DNA from: CAZLPW01 sp964561495
GTDB taxonomy: Bacteria; Fidelibacterota; Marinisomatia; Marinisomatales; UBA1611
DNA length: 5,177 bases
Assembly: GCA_964561495.1 (NCBI GenBank)
Contig: CAZLPW010000116.1
Location: forward strand, 1 to 5,177
Direction: 5' to 3'
Part shown: piece by piece, positions 5,169 to 5,177 of the stretch
Layout: the number at the start of each line of letters is the position of its first letter
How positions within the stretch are numbered: the first letter of the stretch is position 1
The notes under the pieces: model-generated
Databases searched by the model: none
Seen by the model: the letters and a program-made list of their open reading frames with translations, nothing else
What the model was told of the DNA's origin: nothing
Position numbers and translations under genes: made by a program

Positions 5169-5177
5169 TTATATTAA

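Noticed and set aside
5156..5177. Imperfect TTAAT...ATTAA inverted repeat at the right edge as an origin or terminal repeat
   Set aside because: Five-base arms in an A+T-rich stretch are expected by chance. No matching repeat of useful length is seen at the left end.
1..5177. tRNA, rRNA, CRISPR array, insertion sequence
   Set aside because: No cloverleaf-like arms, no regularly spaced repeats, no transposase motifs or terminal inverted repeats were found on either strand.

Overview
The window is about one third G+C by eye and is tightly packed, with every supportable gene on the minus strand. It looks like part, or possibly all, of a small tailless virus with a double-jelly-roll (DJR) capsid. 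The two diagnostic genes are a 341-residue beta-rich protein with the features of a DJR major capsid protein, and a 254-residue P-loop ATPase of the A32/FtsK-HerA packaging type. Three small proteins with likely membrane segments fit a virion with an internal membrane. A classical C2H2 zinc finger, the low G+C and the frequent use of TTG starts lean towards an archaeal host. That host call is an inference, and a bacterial host is not excluded.

Layout in transcription order, from the right edge to the left. (1) 5168-4779: DNA N6-adenine methyltransferase of the phage Dam family, with no canonical start codon visible. (2) 4782-4639: 47-residue Cys-pair protein starting with TTG. (3) 4646-4461: 61-residue zinc-ribbon protein. 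(4) 4461-3688: 257-residue lysine/glutamate-rich protein with one C-terminal membrane segment. (5) About 3691-3464: 75-residue protein that appears to start at ATA or ATT behind a Shine-Dalgarno site. (6) 3401-3144: 85-residue acidic protein starting with TTG. (7) 3147-2383: packaging ATPase. (8) 2386-2183: C2H2 zinc finger starting with TTG. (9) 2142-1822: membrane protein. (10) 1819-794: major capsid protein. (11) 782-540: small protein with a C-terminal membrane anchor. (12) 543-1: 181 codons of an unknown protein that runs off the left edge.

Most neighbours overlap by a few bases (ATGA, TTGA, TAATG) or lie close behind a Shine-Dalgarno site. This suggests one or two polycistronic messages with translational coupling. 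The only gaps are 62 bases (3402-3463) and 40 bases (2143-2182). The right half reads as an early/regulatory and DNA-modification set, the left half as a packaging and virion set. If the two window ends are joined, the leftmost frame continues in phase for two codons and stops immediately before the methyltransferase frame. A circular 5.2-kb element is therefore possible but unproven. No replication, integration or lysis gene is recognisable.
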